Assembly: GCA_019654055.1 (NCBI GenBank)
Contig: BPDA01000006.1
Location: forward strand, 1-58,921
Direction: 5' to 3'
Length of the DNA stretch: 58,921 nt
DNA from: Methanobacteriota archaeon
GTDB taxonomy: Archaea; Thermoplasmatota; Poseidoniia; Poseidoniales; Thalassarchaeaceae
Part shown: positions 37,462 through 46,517 of the stretch, piece by piece
Layout of the letters: every line of letters begins with the position of its first letter
Position numbering within the stretch: position 1 is the first letter of the stretch
Notes under the pieces: model-generated
What the model saw: the letters and a program-made list of their open reading frames with translations, nothing else
Database searches by the model: none
Told to the model about the DNA's origin: nothing
Position numbers and translations under genes: made by a program

Positions 37462-39207
37462 TCAACTGCTCAACAAGGAGTCCACCGCTGACGAGACCAA
37501 ATCTAGCAAGGACTCACTCATCGGACCTATCCCGAACAGCAGCGTGAGGGTTGCGCAAATCATGATTACCGACCTCAGAGAGAGTGGCCATTCAAGTGAT
37601 GGGGACGATTTTAGGGGCGAGTCCGACTCGGGGGTCTCGAAGAACATCACCAATCCTATCCTTAGGTAGTAGAAGAGAGACAGTGCGCTGTTGAGTACGA
37701 TCGCGACTGCCAGCCAGAACACGGGATCCACCCCTTGGGCCCATGAGAGTACACTGGTCGCTGATGCGGGGCCGGTGCCTGCTGATACGCTGACTATCCC
37801 ATTGATCATCAGCAGCTTGGAGAGGAATCCCGAGAGCGGTGGGACCCCAGCCAGAGAGAGCATGAAGACGAACATCGATACCGCGATGGCGGGGTCCCTC
37901 ACCGCTAGGCCGTGCAGATCTTCCATCCTATGCCCCCGACCCTCGGCCTCGAGCATGGAGAGGACGAGGAAGGCCCCAAGCTTGAACAGGACGAGTACGA
38001 GCAGGTGGAACACCACCGCTGTGAGTATCATCGATGTGGTTGACGCGTCAGCTAGGCCTGACCCTATGGCAGCCATGGCCGCCAGCATGTAGCCCGCGTG
38101 GGCGACGCTGGAGTAAGCGAGGATGCGCTTCGGGTTGTCGCTCGTGAGGGCAGCCAGGTTGCCCCAAGTCATCGTCACAACTGCGATCAGGGCTATGGCC
38201 AGCATCCACACCGCCTGTCCTGAGGATGGCATCGTGACAATCACGAGCAATCTGATCAGGGCTACGAAGCCCATTGCCTTGGATGCCGTGGCCAGCACAC
38301 CGGCAATCGGGGATGAGGAGCCGGAGTAGGCGTCTGGGACGGCTAGGTGGAACGGTGCGGCTCCGACCTTGAAGGCGAAGGCGACTATCATCAATCCGAC
38401 CCCTATGCCAGCAAGCGGGTCGATGCCCTCCATTGCCGACCAGGAAGCTGCGAGGTCGGCCATGTCGAGATTGCCATTCCAGAGGTACAGGAGCGACATC
38501 CCGTAGATTCCTACTGCCGAGACGACTGAGCCGACGATGAAGTACTTCATTCCGGCCTCCCCGCCTACGTCCACCTCCTTGTGGAACGCCACCAGGATGT
38601 ACGACGAAAGCGAGGCCAACTCGAGGCAGACGAACAGCATGAACAGGTTGTTGGCCATCGCCATCAGGCTCATGCCGAGTCCCGTGGTGAGCAGGAGGAT
38701 GTGGAAATCCACCTGACGACGGTTGTCGATTAGGGCCATCACCTTGGAATCGGCCGTCTCAGGGGAATCTGATTCCTGCGGGATGGTCACGTCGTGCATA
38801 GCGGGCATCCTTGTGGCGGTCGCCATCGAGGCGAGTAGCAAGGCGGATGTGAACAGCAGCGTGAACACCCTGCTGAACTCATCGACGACGAGCAGGTTGC
38901 CGATTCCAGGCCCTCCCTCCAGCGAGTACTCGGACAGATTCGTCGGGTTGAGCAGCAGGGCCGCGTAGAAGAAGGCCAGGAAGAGTACAGCATTGGTGAC
39001 ATGGTTGGGCAGCCTCGGGTTGCTGGTGAAATCGAACCTTGTACCTCCGATTAGCACAGGCACCCTGATTCGGGTCAGAGGGATCCGCATGGTCGCATCT
39101 CCCAGATTAGGAATCAGAATCAGAGCGACTATTCCGGATAGCATCGTAATCTCTGGTAGCAGCAGAATGGCTTCGTGCAGACCCAAATCGCTGAACATCG
39201 AACTCAT
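37462..39207 (-). CDS. nuoN: Complex I subunit N (NuoN)
   Basis: An antiporter-like proton-pumping membrane subunit of respiratory complex I, about 581 residues with some 14 hydrophobic helices. Typical segments are MKYFIVGSVVSAVGIYGMSLLY (with the conserved lysine or glutamate region of antiporter-like subunits), FKVGAAPFHLAVPDAYSGSSSP and LAYSSVAHAGYMLAAMA. It is the last nuo gene. I start at ATG 39207 (MSSMFSDLG), whose ATGA overlap with the nuoM stop fits the operon; a GTG at 39216 is an alternative. A loop of about 40 residues near residue 145 (DVTIPQESDSPETADSK) is an insertion. Confidence 0.92.
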   Translation of the reverse strand: MSSMFSDLGLHEAILLLPEITMLSGIVALILIPNLGDATMRIPLTRIRVPVLIGGTRFDFTSNPRLPNHVTNAVLFLAFFYAALLLNPTNLSEYSLEGGPGIGNLLVVDEFSRVFTLLFTSALLLASMATATRMPAMHDVTIPQESDSPETADSKVMALIDNRRQVDFHILLLTTGLGMSLMAMANNLFMLFVCLELASLSSYILVAFHKEVDVGGEAGMKYFIVGSVVSAVGIYGMSLLYLWNGNLDMADLAASWSAMEGIDPLAGIGVGLMIVAFAFKVGAAPFHLAVPDAYSGSSSPIAGVLATASKAMGFVALIRLLVIVTMPSSGQAVWMLAIALIAVVTMTWGNLAALTSDNPKRILAYSSVAHAGYMLAAMAAIGSGLADASTTSMILTAVVFHLLVLVLFKLGAFLVLSMLEAEGRGHRMEDLHGLAVRDPAIAVSMFVFMLSLAGVPPLSGFLSKLLMINGIVSVSAGTGPASATSVLSWAQGVDPVFWLAVAIVLNSALSLFYYLRIGLVMFFETPESDSPLKSSPSLEWPLSLRSVIMICATLTLLFGIGPMSESLLDLVSSAVDSLLSS

Positions 39208-40820
39208 GGGAACCACTCCTGAGCCTGCATCGCCTCGATCATGGTATCGACGACGAATCCGGAGCTCCAGTCAGACATCATGTCCCAGAAGATGAATGGC
39301 ATTATGCCGAACAGCGCGGTCAATGCCGCTAGGGTGAGCATCCCGGCGTTCTCGTGCCAACTCAGGTCACTGGGCTCCTCCCCCTGCAAGGACTCGGGGA
39401 GGATTCCCTTCTCCGGGTCGTTGGACTCAAAGATAGTCCTCTGCATCGAGTTCAGGTAGTAGACAGCGGTGATGATGAGCGTCAGCGCAGGTAGCAGCAC
39501 GAGCCAACCGTAGGTCATCCAGAATGCAATCAGGATAGTGATCTCGGCGACGAAACCGGCTAGCAGAGGCAGTCCGAGGCTGGCCATCCAACCCAGCATC
39601 ATGTGGGCGGCCAGCCAGGGGCTGTGGTGCGCGATGCCGCGCATGGAGCCAATCTCGAGGGTGTGGTAGTGGTGCTTGAACGCCCCTGCGACTGCGAAGA
39701 GAAGCGGACTGATTATTCCGTGAGCGAACATCATGAACAGGGCGCCTGCGATTCCCAGTGGCTGCATGGTCGCGATACCGAGGAAGATTAGGCCCATGTG
39801 GGAGACCGAAGAGTACGCGACCATCCTCTTGAGGTTGGTCTGCCCCATGCACACCCACGCCCCGTAGACCAGACTGACCATGCCGAGCACTATTAGCAGC
39901 GGCACGAACACCAAGGTAGACTCTGGAAACACCGTGACCGAGATTCTGAGGAACCCGTATGCTCCCATCTTCAGCATCACCCCAGCCAGCAGCATCGAGC
40001 CGGCGGTCGGGGCTTGGACGTGGGCGTCGGGAAGCCATGTGTGGACCGGCACGCTTGGCATCTTGGTAGCGAACCCGATGAGCAGGAGGATCCAGACGAA
40101 ATGCCTGAGTCCCTCGCTCGGGATCAGGTTCTCCTGCGCTGTCATTGCGACTAGGTCGAAGTGATGCCCAGACAGGCTCCCCAGGCCGGCGATGGCCTCG
40201 GTGTGGAAGTACATCACGAGGATACCGATGAGCATGAAGACGCTGGCTGTGAAGGTGTAGATGAAGAACTTCATCGCCGCGTATCGGCGATCCTCCCCTC
40301 CCCATAGTAGAATCAGGAGGAACATCGGGATGAGAGTCATCTCCCAGAAGACGTAGAACACGAACAGGTCGAGAGCTACGAAGACGCCCAGCAGGGCGCC
40401 CTCCATGATCAGCAGCAGAGGGAAGAAGAGGTGTCCCCTCTTGGCATCCCACTCGACAAGCATCGAGATTGGAATGAGTATCGCGGTAAGCCAAATCATA
40501 GGGAATGATAGGGCGTCAGCCCCGACCTTCCAAGTGACACCGATTGAGGGGATGAGGTTGACCGCCTCGTTCTGCAGGACGTAGCCTCCTTGGGTGATGT
40601 CGGTCCAATCGATGCTTCCCCACTCGCCTAGGAAGAGCAGGGTCGTGATGGCCGCCACCGCGAGAGCTATGCCCATGCTGATGTTTCTCGAGACTCGCAT
40701 CAGCCCCTCTGCCGACGACTTCGGCAGAAACCTCGGGAGGACAATCAGCGCCAGCCCCATGAACAACGGGACCAGCGTAATCACCGACAGCGGGTCGTCA
40801 ATCAATTGCTCACCCCCCAT
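39204..40820 (-). CDS. nuoM: Complex I subunit M (NuoM)
   Basis: A 538-residue antiporter-like proton-pumping subunit. Landmarks are LFVFYVFWEMTLIPMFLLILLWGG (with the conserved Glu in WEMTLIP), the lysine-bearing helix AMKFFIYTFTASVFML, VHTWLPDAHVQAPTAGSMLLAGVMLKMGAYG and VAYSSVSHMGLIFLG. The N-terminal part overlaps the end of nuoL by 19 bases, so translation is coupled. Length and motif order are normal for NuoM. Confidence 0.94.
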   Translation of the reverse strand: MGGEQLIDDPLSVITLVPLFMGLALIVLPRFLPKSSAEGLMRVSRNISMGIALAVAAITTLLFLGEWGSIDWTDITQGGYVLQNEAVNLIPSIGVTWKVGADALSFPMIWLTAILIPISMLVEWDAKRGHLFFPLLLIMEGALLGVFVALDLFVFYVFWEMTLIPMFLLILLWGGEDRRYAAMKFFIYTFTASVFMLIGILVMYFHTEAIAGLGSLSGHHFDLVAMTAQENLIPSEGLRHFVWILLLIGFATKMPSVPVHTWLPDAHVQAPTAGSMLLAGVMLKMGAYGFLRISVTVFPESTLVFVPLLIVLGMVSLVYGAWVCMGQTNLKRMVAYSSVSHMGLIFLGIATMQPLGIAGALFMMFAHGIISPLLFAVAGAFKHHYHTLEIGSMRGIAHHSPWLAAHMMLGWMASLGLPLLAGFVAEITILIAFWMTYGWLVLLPALTLIITAVYYLNSMQRTIFESNDPEKGILPESLQGEEPSDLSWHENAGMLTLAALTALFGIMPFIFWDMMSDWSSGFVVDTMIEAMQAQEWFP

Positions 40821-43117
40821 AGCAGGGCGAATATCGATATCATCCCGACCGCAGCCATCAGAATGTAGTCACGGGCACTGCCCGTGGTGATTCTGCGGAT
40901 TTGTACCGAGCCTGTCGCTGAGTTTGATTCAATCTGCTTGATTACGCCGTCTATGACGTTCGCGTCGAACCACGCCGAGAATGCTGCGAACGGTATCGCG
41001 GTCTTAGCGAGGGCGACCTCGTACAGGTCGTCGAAGTATAGCCTCCTCTGAAGCGCCTCGGCGAGCTGTGAGTCCGCGAGTTCCGAGACATCCTGCGAGC
41101 CGAACCTGCTCGACAGGTCAACGAGCCATGAGACCAGCGGACTGGCCTCGACGCCATCAATCAGCCTGCCTCCGTGGATGCGTGAGGCGATTACGGGACC
41201 GATGACCATCGCGAGGAGCATGGTTGTCCACCCAACCAGTCTGAGATAGGAGTCCTCAGGTAGGAAGGCGTGCTCTAGGGTGTCGAGTAACCCGTGGTAC
41301 GATAGTTCGGCATGATGGGGATCGCCCAGATAGTCTGAGGCTCCGAGCAGAGCGAGGGCGAAGCCGCCGAGCGCTGTTATGACGGAGAGGATGATTAAGG
41401 GCTCCTTAATCCAAGGAGTCGTCTCGTGAACGTGTCCGACAACCTCGCTCTTGGGAGGTCCAGCGAAGGTCATCAGCCACATTCGAGTCATGTAGAAGCC
41501 GGTCATGCCGGCAGTTGCGAGCACCAGCACCGCTGGGACTAGCATGAGGGGTTCCTCATGCAGGCAGGCGGCCCAGGTCTCGGCGATGATGCCTTCCTTG
41601 GACCAGAAACCGCCAATCAGGGGAATGCCTATGATGGACATCGAGCCGAGCATCATCGCCGTGGCGGTGACCGGCATCCTAGCAGCGAGTCCTCCCATGT
41701 TGCGCATGTCTTGGGGGTCGAAGTCGCCATGGTCGTCACCCTCGTTGGTGCTGTACTTCTCGCTGAGCTCGCGCACGTGGTCGTGCGCGTGGTGTACCTC
41801 GTGAATCACCGAGCCGCTGGCCATGAACAGCATGCCCTTGGCCATGGCGTGATTGAACAGGTGGAACATCGAGGCCCCGATGACGAAGTACCCTGCGTGG
41901 TGCTCGTCGATGTTGAGGAACAGCAGGCCTGCGCCCAATCCGGTGAAGATGTAGGCTAACTGGCTCATGGTGGAGTAAGCCAGGACCTTCTTGATGTCGT
42001 TCTGGACGAAGGCAATCGCCGCTGCCATGAACGCGGTGATGCCTCCTATCCAAGCGACAGTCAGGGCGAACTCCTCGAGCCCGGCCACGCCATTGACGTG
42101 GACATCGACGAAGGGCACCATGCGTACGACTAGGTAAAGGCCAGCGTTTACCATGGTAGCCGCGTGAATCAGGGCGGACACCGGAGTGGGGCCCTCCATG
42201 GCGTCAGGCAGCCAGACGTGTAGGGGGAACTGCGCAGACTTGCCAACTGCACCGATGAACAGCATGATAAGGGCCCAGTTCAACTCTCCTGATTCGACCA
42301 CGGCGCCACCTACTCCGGTGGAGGGGTTGTCGAAGAGTACTGCGAAGTCCAACGAGCCGTAGATGTCGTAGAGCATCAGAAGGCCGACCACCAGGAACAC
42401 GTCGCCAACGCGGGTGGTCAGGAACGCTTTCTTGGCCGCGTAGGCCGCGCTGTCCTTCCAGTAGTAGAAGCCTATGAGGAGGTAGGAGCACAGACCCATA
42501 ATCTCCCAGAAGATGAATAGCCACAGGAAGTTGTCAGCCAACACCATTCCGAACATGCCTATGGCGAACAGTACGAACTCTCCGTAGAAGCGGTGGTTAC
42601 TGTCTTCGTTGATTTTGTCCGTATTCATGTACCCTAGACTGAACCAACATATCAGGAAGCACAGGAAGGTAGCTACGAACAGAAGCATCAGGGTGACGGA
42701 GTCTATCCAGACCCCGACCCCGATGTCTGCGAATCCGGTGCTGACCTCCCATTGGGTCCCGGTCTGCTCGATGACGTCGAATGTCAGCCACGAGAACGGA
42801 TCGACCACGGAGTGCGCCTCGAAGTGGGCGGAGCCGACCACGTAGTCGTAGATGATCCAGATGGCGATGCTGAGCGAGAGCGATAGGGCCCCTAGGCCGA
42901 AGATACCTCCCTCCTTGTATCGCTGCTTCCAAGTCTCGTTGCCGTTGTATATCTGGCCGACTACCAGTATGGCTGGGAAGGTCAGTAGAGGCACGACCAC
43001 AATCAGGAAGGCGGCCTCGACGGACTCCCATCCGGCTAGGAACTTGAGGGAGGGTGCGACCAGTAGGAACGGCACGATTGGGACTAGGAGTTCCCATTCG
43101 TTTTTCGAATCGCCCAT
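40802..43117 (-). CDS. nuoL: Complex I subunit L (NuoL)
   Basis: A 771-residue antiporter-like subunit, the largest membrane part of complex I. Motifs are FWEIMGLCSYLLIGFYYWK, AKKAFLTTRVGDVFLVVGL, FPLHVWLPDAMEGPTPVSALIHAATMVNAG and KVLAYSTMSQLAYIFTGLG. A His- and Asp-rich loop (HEVHHAHDHVRELSEKYS) and a C-terminal extension bearing the lateral-helix region are also present. It is longer than many NuoL proteins, partly through insertions near residues 90–130. Its start follows the nuoK stop in TGAGGTGATAGAATG, where the stop codon begins the Shine–Dalgarno sequence. Confidence 0.94.
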   Translation of the reverse strand: MGDSKNEWELLVPIVPFLLVAPSLKFLAGWESVEAAFLIVVVPLLTFPAILVVGQIYNGNETWKQRYKEGGIFGLGALSLSLSIAIWIIYDYVVGSAHFEAHSVVDPFSWLTFDVIEQTGTQWEVSTGFADIGVGVWIDSVTLMLLFVATFLCFLICWFSLGYMNTDKINEDSNHRFYGEFVLFAIGMFGMVLADNFLWLFIFWEIMGLCSYLLIGFYYWKDSAAYAAKKAFLTTRVGDVFLVVGLLMLYDIYGSLDFAVLFDNPSTGVGGAVVESGELNWALIMLFIGAVGKSAQFPLHVWLPDAMEGPTPVSALIHAATMVNAGLYLVVRMVPFVDVHVNGVAGLEEFALTVAWIGGITAFMAAAIAFVQNDIKKVLAYSTMSQLAYIFTGLGAGLLFLNIDEHHAGYFVIGASMFHLFNHAMAKGMLFMASGSVIHEVHHAHDHVRELSEKYSTNEGDDHGDFDPQDMRNMGGLAARMPVTATAMMLGSMSIIGIPLIGGFWSKEGIIAETWAACLHEEPLMLVPAVLVLATAGMTGFYMTRMWLMTFAGPPKSEVVGHVHETTPWIKEPLIILSVITALGGFALALLGASDYLGDPHHAELSYHGLLDTLEHAFLPEDSYLRLVGWTTMLLAMVIGPVIASRIHGGRLIDGVEASPLVSWLVDLSSRFGSQDVSELADSQLAEALQRRLYFDDLYEVALAKTAIPFAAFSAWFDANVIDGVIKQIESNSATGSVQIRRITTGSARDYILMAAVGMISIFALLWGVSN

Positions 43118-43126
43118 TCTATCACC

Positions 43127-43429
43127 TCAGTTCCTCAGGAGGTTTGCCTCTTCCAGGGAGATCGTCTCCTGGGTGCTGTACAAGGAAAGCAGGATGGCGA
43201 GTCCGATGGCAACCTCCGCTGCGGCAATCGCGATGGCGATGGCGGTGAACACCCACCCGTCGACATCGCTGTAGTGGCTTGCTCCGGCAACGAAGTTGAG
43301 GTTGGCAGCGTTCAGCATCACCTCGATGCACATCAATACTACGATGGCGTTCTTGCGGGTGAAGGCCCCCAGCAGTCCTATGCTGAACAGGATTACGCCG
43401 AGGCCGGCTATCCAACTGGCCTCGATCAC
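43127..43429 (-). CDS. nuoK: Complex I subunit K (NuoK)
   Basis: A 100-residue, three-helix subunit. Typical sequence: LGVILFSIGLLGAFTRKNAIV, LMCIEVMLNAANLNFV with the conserved Glu in CIEVMLNA, and AAAEVAIGLAILLSLY with the second conserved Glu. The start is GTG 43429, which overlaps the preceding stop as GTGA; a longer upstream frame, which would make the protein more than three times too long, is not family-like. This short overlap is diagnostic for the true start. Confidence 0.92.
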   Translation of the reverse strand: MIEASWIAGLGVILFSIGLLGAFTRKNAIVVLMCIEVMLNAANLNFVAGASHYSDVDGWVFTAIAIAIAAAEVAIGLAILLSLYSTQETISLEEANLLRN

Positions 43430-43689
43430 TGCTCCCCCTCCAAATCCCAAATCAGATTCGCCAGTCTCTCGTCGCGAACTAGGTACGACGCTCCAATCAT
43501 CGCCATCGCGAGCAGCAGTCCCAGAATCACGGTGGCCAGCCACCAGTCGCCGAACAATGCCACGGCGAAGTCTAGGGTCGAGGGAGCGTCGCCCGCTCCT
43601 CCCCAGATTGAATGGGACATCACCTCGGACAGCAGGATGAGCATGAAGGCGAGGAGTCCTGCCTGCGTAAGTGCGGAAAGGCCTCTCAT
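43426..43689 (-). CDS. nuoJ2: Complex I subunit J, C-terminal half (NuoJ2)
   Basis: An 87-residue membrane protein corresponding to the C-terminal part of NuoJ, with two hydrophobic helices (LTQAGLLAFMLILLSEV and WLATVILGLLLAMAMIGASYLV). NuoJ is a single protein in most bacteria but is split into two genes here, as I recall for haloarchaea. It starts directly after nuoJ1 (TGAATG) and overlaps nuoK. By itself the sequence is weakly conserved, so the call depends on operon position. Confidence 0.8.
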   Translation of the reverse strand: MRGLSALTQAGLLAFMLILLSEVMSHSIWGGAGDAPSTLDFAVALFGDWWLATVILGLLLAMAMIGASYLVRDERLANLIWDLEGEQ

Positions 43690-43953
43690 TCAGACGTCCT
43701 CCTGAATCTGCTTGCGCGTCAGCATGACGCCGAACTGGACCACCAGCATCACAGACCCAAGATAGACTAGAATCTGGATCGCAGCCAGCATCTCCGCGCC
43801 GGCCATGACGAAGACGCCGGCCACAGCGAAGAAGGTCATCATAAGCGACAGTAGGGAATGCGCGACGCGTCTGGAGTAGACGCATCCGAGGGCTCCGCCT
43901 ATGGCGGTGGCGGCTAAGATTAGGAAGACCAAGGCCTCGAAGTCGATGGTCAT
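43690..43953 (-). CDS. nuoJ1: Complex I subunit J, N-terminal half (NuoJ1)
   Basis: An 87-residue, three-helix protein matching the N-terminal half of NuoJ: FEALVFLILAATAIGGALGCV, HSLLSLMMTFFAVAGVFVM and the conserved EMLAAIQILVYLGSVMLVVQFGVML with the key Tyr-x-Gly in helix 3. The start ATG overlaps the nuoI stop as ATGA. Together with nuoJ2 it supplies the full NuoJ near the quinone-coupling region. Confidence 0.88.
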   Translation of the reverse strand: MTIDFEALVFLILAATAIGGALGCVYSRRVAHSLLSLMMTFFAVAGVFVMAGAEMLAAIQILVYLGSVMLVVQFGVMLTRKQIQEDV

Positions 43954-44924
43954 GATTGAGCCTCCGCTCGAGCGGCCTTCCTGTCACGCTTCTTCTGCTC
44001 CTTATCGGCTCGCTTGGCGAGCTCCATGTCGACCCTTTCCTGATGCACTGCGGGGAGCACTCTGGTCCTGCTGGCGTCCATCCAGAGGTCCTCTCTAGAG
44101 AATTCTGACATGCCATCATACTCGTTGGTCATGAAGAAAGACTCGAATGGGCATGCCTCGGCACACAACCCGCAGAACATGCACCTGCCGATGTCGATCT
44201 GTCCTGAGACGATGTCCTGCTCGGCAGGCTTGAGCGTGCTGGAGTCGATGGTCTCAACTCCGGAGCCGTCAGACCAACGAACCGTGGCCTTGTCGCCAGA
44301 CAGCTCGATGACTTCGGCGAAGTCATACTGAGCGGGGGCGTCTGCATGTGCATTTACCAGATCGAAGTCGGCGGCAATCCCATCGTAGTCCTCCTTCTCC
44401 CTAGCCGCGTAACCGCCCTCCTCCAGCTCGTCACCATATCCATGCCAGTCATCACCCTCCTCGGCTAGCTCGAGGACGTTGACCCTGACCTCCGAGGTCA
44501 TGTGCAGGCAGTCGTTGGGGCAGACCCTGACGCATGCCTTGCAGGCAGTGCAGGTCTCCCAGATGATTCCGATCCTACCGTTGTAGTTACCGGGAACGAA
44601 TAGCCAAGGCTCTAGATCCTCCAACCTCTCGTACGGGTACATCACAGTAACCGGCCTCTCAAGGAACGGCATAATCTCGCTCGTCTCCCGGTCCGCCGAG
44701 AACTTCTGCCAGAGAGTAGGATGTTCGACGCCCACCCTATTTCGCGTGGTTGAGTCAATCATGGCTGCAGACTTTCCGTGGTAGTCGTTCCTGAGGATTG
44801 CAAGCCTACCGAGGAAAGGTACCGTCCTGAGCGCTGTCTTGAGGGTCATCCACATCGGGCGGATGACTAGGTTCCTGAAGTTGGGAGTCGCATGGGGGTG
44901 TCCGGTGTTGGCCCTGTAGTTCAT
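43950..44924 (-). CDS. nuoI: Complex I subunit I (NuoI) with inserted domain
   Basis: A 324-residue ferredoxin-like subunit carrying two [4Fe-4S] clusters in the peripheral arm. The first motif is CTACKACVRVCP (Cys about 125, 128, 131, 135) and the second CMFCGLCAEACP (Cys about 248, 251, 254, 258). The gap between the two motifs is about 113 residues, against roughly 35–40 in ordinary NuoI. The insert is very acidic first (ELAEEGDDWHGYGDELEEGG) and then has a beta-rich part around VIELSGDKATVRWSDGSG. A charged basic C-terminal tail (KRADKEQKKRDRKAARAE) is also unusual. Cluster ligands themselves are intact. Confidence 0.92.
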   Translation of the reverse strand: MNYRANTGHPHATPNFRNLVIRPMWMTLKTALRTVPFLGRLAILRNDYHGKSAAMIDSTTRNRVGVEHPTLWQKFSADRETSEIMPFLERPVTVMYPYERLEDLEPWLFVPGNYNGRIGIIWETCTACKACVRVCPNDCLHMTSEVRVNVLELAEEGDDWHGYGDELEEGGYAAREKEDYDGIAADFDLVNAHADAPAQYDFAEVIELSGDKATVRWSDGSGVETIDSSTLKPAEQDIVSGQIDIGRCMFCGLCAEACPFESFFMTNEYDGMSEFSREDLWMDASRTRVLPAVHQERVDMELAKRADKEQKKRDRKAARAEAQS

Positions 44925-44935
44925 CTCTTCACCCC

Positions 44936-46516
44936 CTAATCCCTGTGGCTCCCTGGTGATGCCTTGATCACCGTCTGAGTGCTGTACGGCCTGCGCTGGA
45001 CTTCCAGCGCCTCCTTGTCCTCGTCAATCGCCAGCACAACGAACAGCCCGCCCGAGATCACGGTGACCGCTGCTGGAACCCATAGCGCCCAAGGCTCCCC
45101 GGTCCAGAACATCAGACGCAGGACTATAGCGAATACCAAGTTGACCATCGAGAGCGGGAGCAGGTAGCGCCATCCGAACTCAAGGATCTGGTCCGTGCGG
45201 ACCCGGTGGAGAGATGCGCGAATCCAGACGAAGACCGCGAACAGTCCCCATGCCTTGAGCAGGACCCAAGACACACCTGGGATGAGTGAGAAAACGAAGG
45301 ATATCAGCCCGCCCACCAGAGGCAGGTCAGAGAGTGTGTGCTGAAACGGTGCCTCCCAACCTCCAAGGAAGAACAGGGCGAACAGTATGCACGCTGCGTA
45401 GGCGCGCATGTACTCTGCTGCGAACATCAGCCCCCAGCGGATGCCACCGTACTCGGTCCACCAGCCCTCCACGAGTTCGGCCTCTGCCTCGGGCATGTCA
45501 AACGGGATTCGCTCGACCTCGGCGATCATAGTGACTAGGAAGAGAAGGGCCCCCAGAGGCATAAGGAAGATGTTCCAGACGTTTCCTTCGTCCTGCCCCA
45601 TCTGGAAGTCTACTATCTCGATGATGTTGAACGAGCCGCTCAGCACCGCGACACCAAGGACCGTGATCAGCAGCGGGATCTCGTAGGCGGTGAGTTGCGC
45701 TGCTGAGCGCATGCCCCCGATCAGGGTGTACTTGTTGTTTGATGCCCAACCAGCGAAGAACACGCCGAGGGGAGCTACTCCGAAGATGGCCATCATGAAG
45801 ATGAGCGAGAGCTCTGGGTTGGCAGCGTAGATGTGAGGTCCGAACGGGACGAACGCGAACACCATGACGGTGGTGGCTAGGATGATGACGGGGGCGACCT
45901 CGTAGACCACCTTGTCCGCGTTCCTCGGGACGATGTGTTCCTTGGTCGCGAACTTCATGAAATCGGCGAAGGCCTGGAAGAAGCCGGGTAGCAGGAACCA
46001 GTATCCGTGGTAACTGCGGTTATTGACCCGCGAGACCGTCTCGAGCTCGTGTGAGTTCCCCCATGTGGAATTTAGTGCGTTCACTGCCCAGCCGATGGGA
46101 GTCCCCATCCCGAACGGCAGCTGATTCCACCACTCACCTGCAGTGACGCCGCTCTCGCCTACCCACAGACTCCTGAGGGTGGTGGTGGCACCTAGCCTGT
46201 CCATCAGACGACCTATGAACTTCCGCTCGATGTACGGTATGGCCAGCATGGTCGTCATCATCATGCCAAACACCACTGTGCACATGATGGTGGCATGCAT
46301 GAACGACTCAAGAGCGGGTTGGATGCTAGCGAAACCGCTCTGGATGTTGAATATGGGGCCGACCGTGATCGGGTTCTGCCAGGCCCAAGTGCTGGGAATG
46401 GTCACTTCCATGTCGATGTCACTGGAGGGCAGTATATCGTGCACGTTGTCCATCGACCAACTGCAGAAGGACTCTGACCACCCAGTTATGTCCATCCAAT
46501 CACTGCTAGCCATCAT
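44936..46516 (-). CDS. nuoH: Complex I subunit H (NuoH)
   Basis: A 526-residue membrane subunit that links the peripheral and membrane arms and forms part of the quinone site. Landmarks are MLAIPYIERKFIGRLMDRLG, a glycine-rich WAVNALNSTWGN insert region, FADFMKFATKEHIVPRNADK, FFAGWASNNKYTLIGGMRSAAQLTAYEIPL, VERIPFDMPEAEAELVEGWWTEYGG and WIRASLHRVRTDQILEFGWR. It is longer than common NuoH at the N-terminus, which carries about 70 extra residues before the first canonical helix. Overlapping arrangement with nuoD (TGATATGATG). Confidence 0.93.
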   Translation of the reverse strand: MMASSDWMDITGWSESFCSWSMDNVHDILPSSDIDMEVTIPSTWAWQNPITVGPIFNIQSGFASIQPALESFMHATIMCTVVFGMMMTTMLAIPYIERKFIGRLMDRLGATTTLRSLWVGESGVTAGEWWNQLPFGMGTPIGWAVNALNSTWGNSHELETVSRVNNRSYHGYWFLLPGFFQAFADFMKFATKEHIVPRNADKVVYEVAPVIILATTVMVFAFVPFGPHIYAANPELSLIFMMAIFGVAPLGVFFAGWASNNKYTLIGGMRSAAQLTAYEIPLLITVLGVAVLSGSFNIIEIVDFQMGQDEGNVWNIFLMPLGALLFLVTMIAEVERIPFDMPEAEAELVEGWWTEYGGIRWGLMFAAEYMRAYAACILFALFFLGGWEAPFQHTLSDLPLVGGLISFVFSLIPGVSWVLLKAWGLFAVFVWIRASLHRVRTDQILEFGWRYLLPLSMVNLVFAIVLRLMFWTGEPWALWVPAAVTVISGGLFVVLAIDEDKEALEVQRRPYSTQTVIKASPGSHRD

Positions 46517-46517
46517 A

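Noticed and set aside
39427-40494. Long open frame on the minus strand in a second frame over nuoM (355 residues)
   Set aside because: Very arginine- and proline-rich, with no motif, and fully inside nuoM; a frame shadow.
43127-44119. Apparent 330-residue protein ending as NuoK
   Set aside because: The first 230 residues are shadows of nuoI, nuoJ1 and nuoJ2; the true NuoK starts at GTG 43429, overlapping the nuoJ2 stop.
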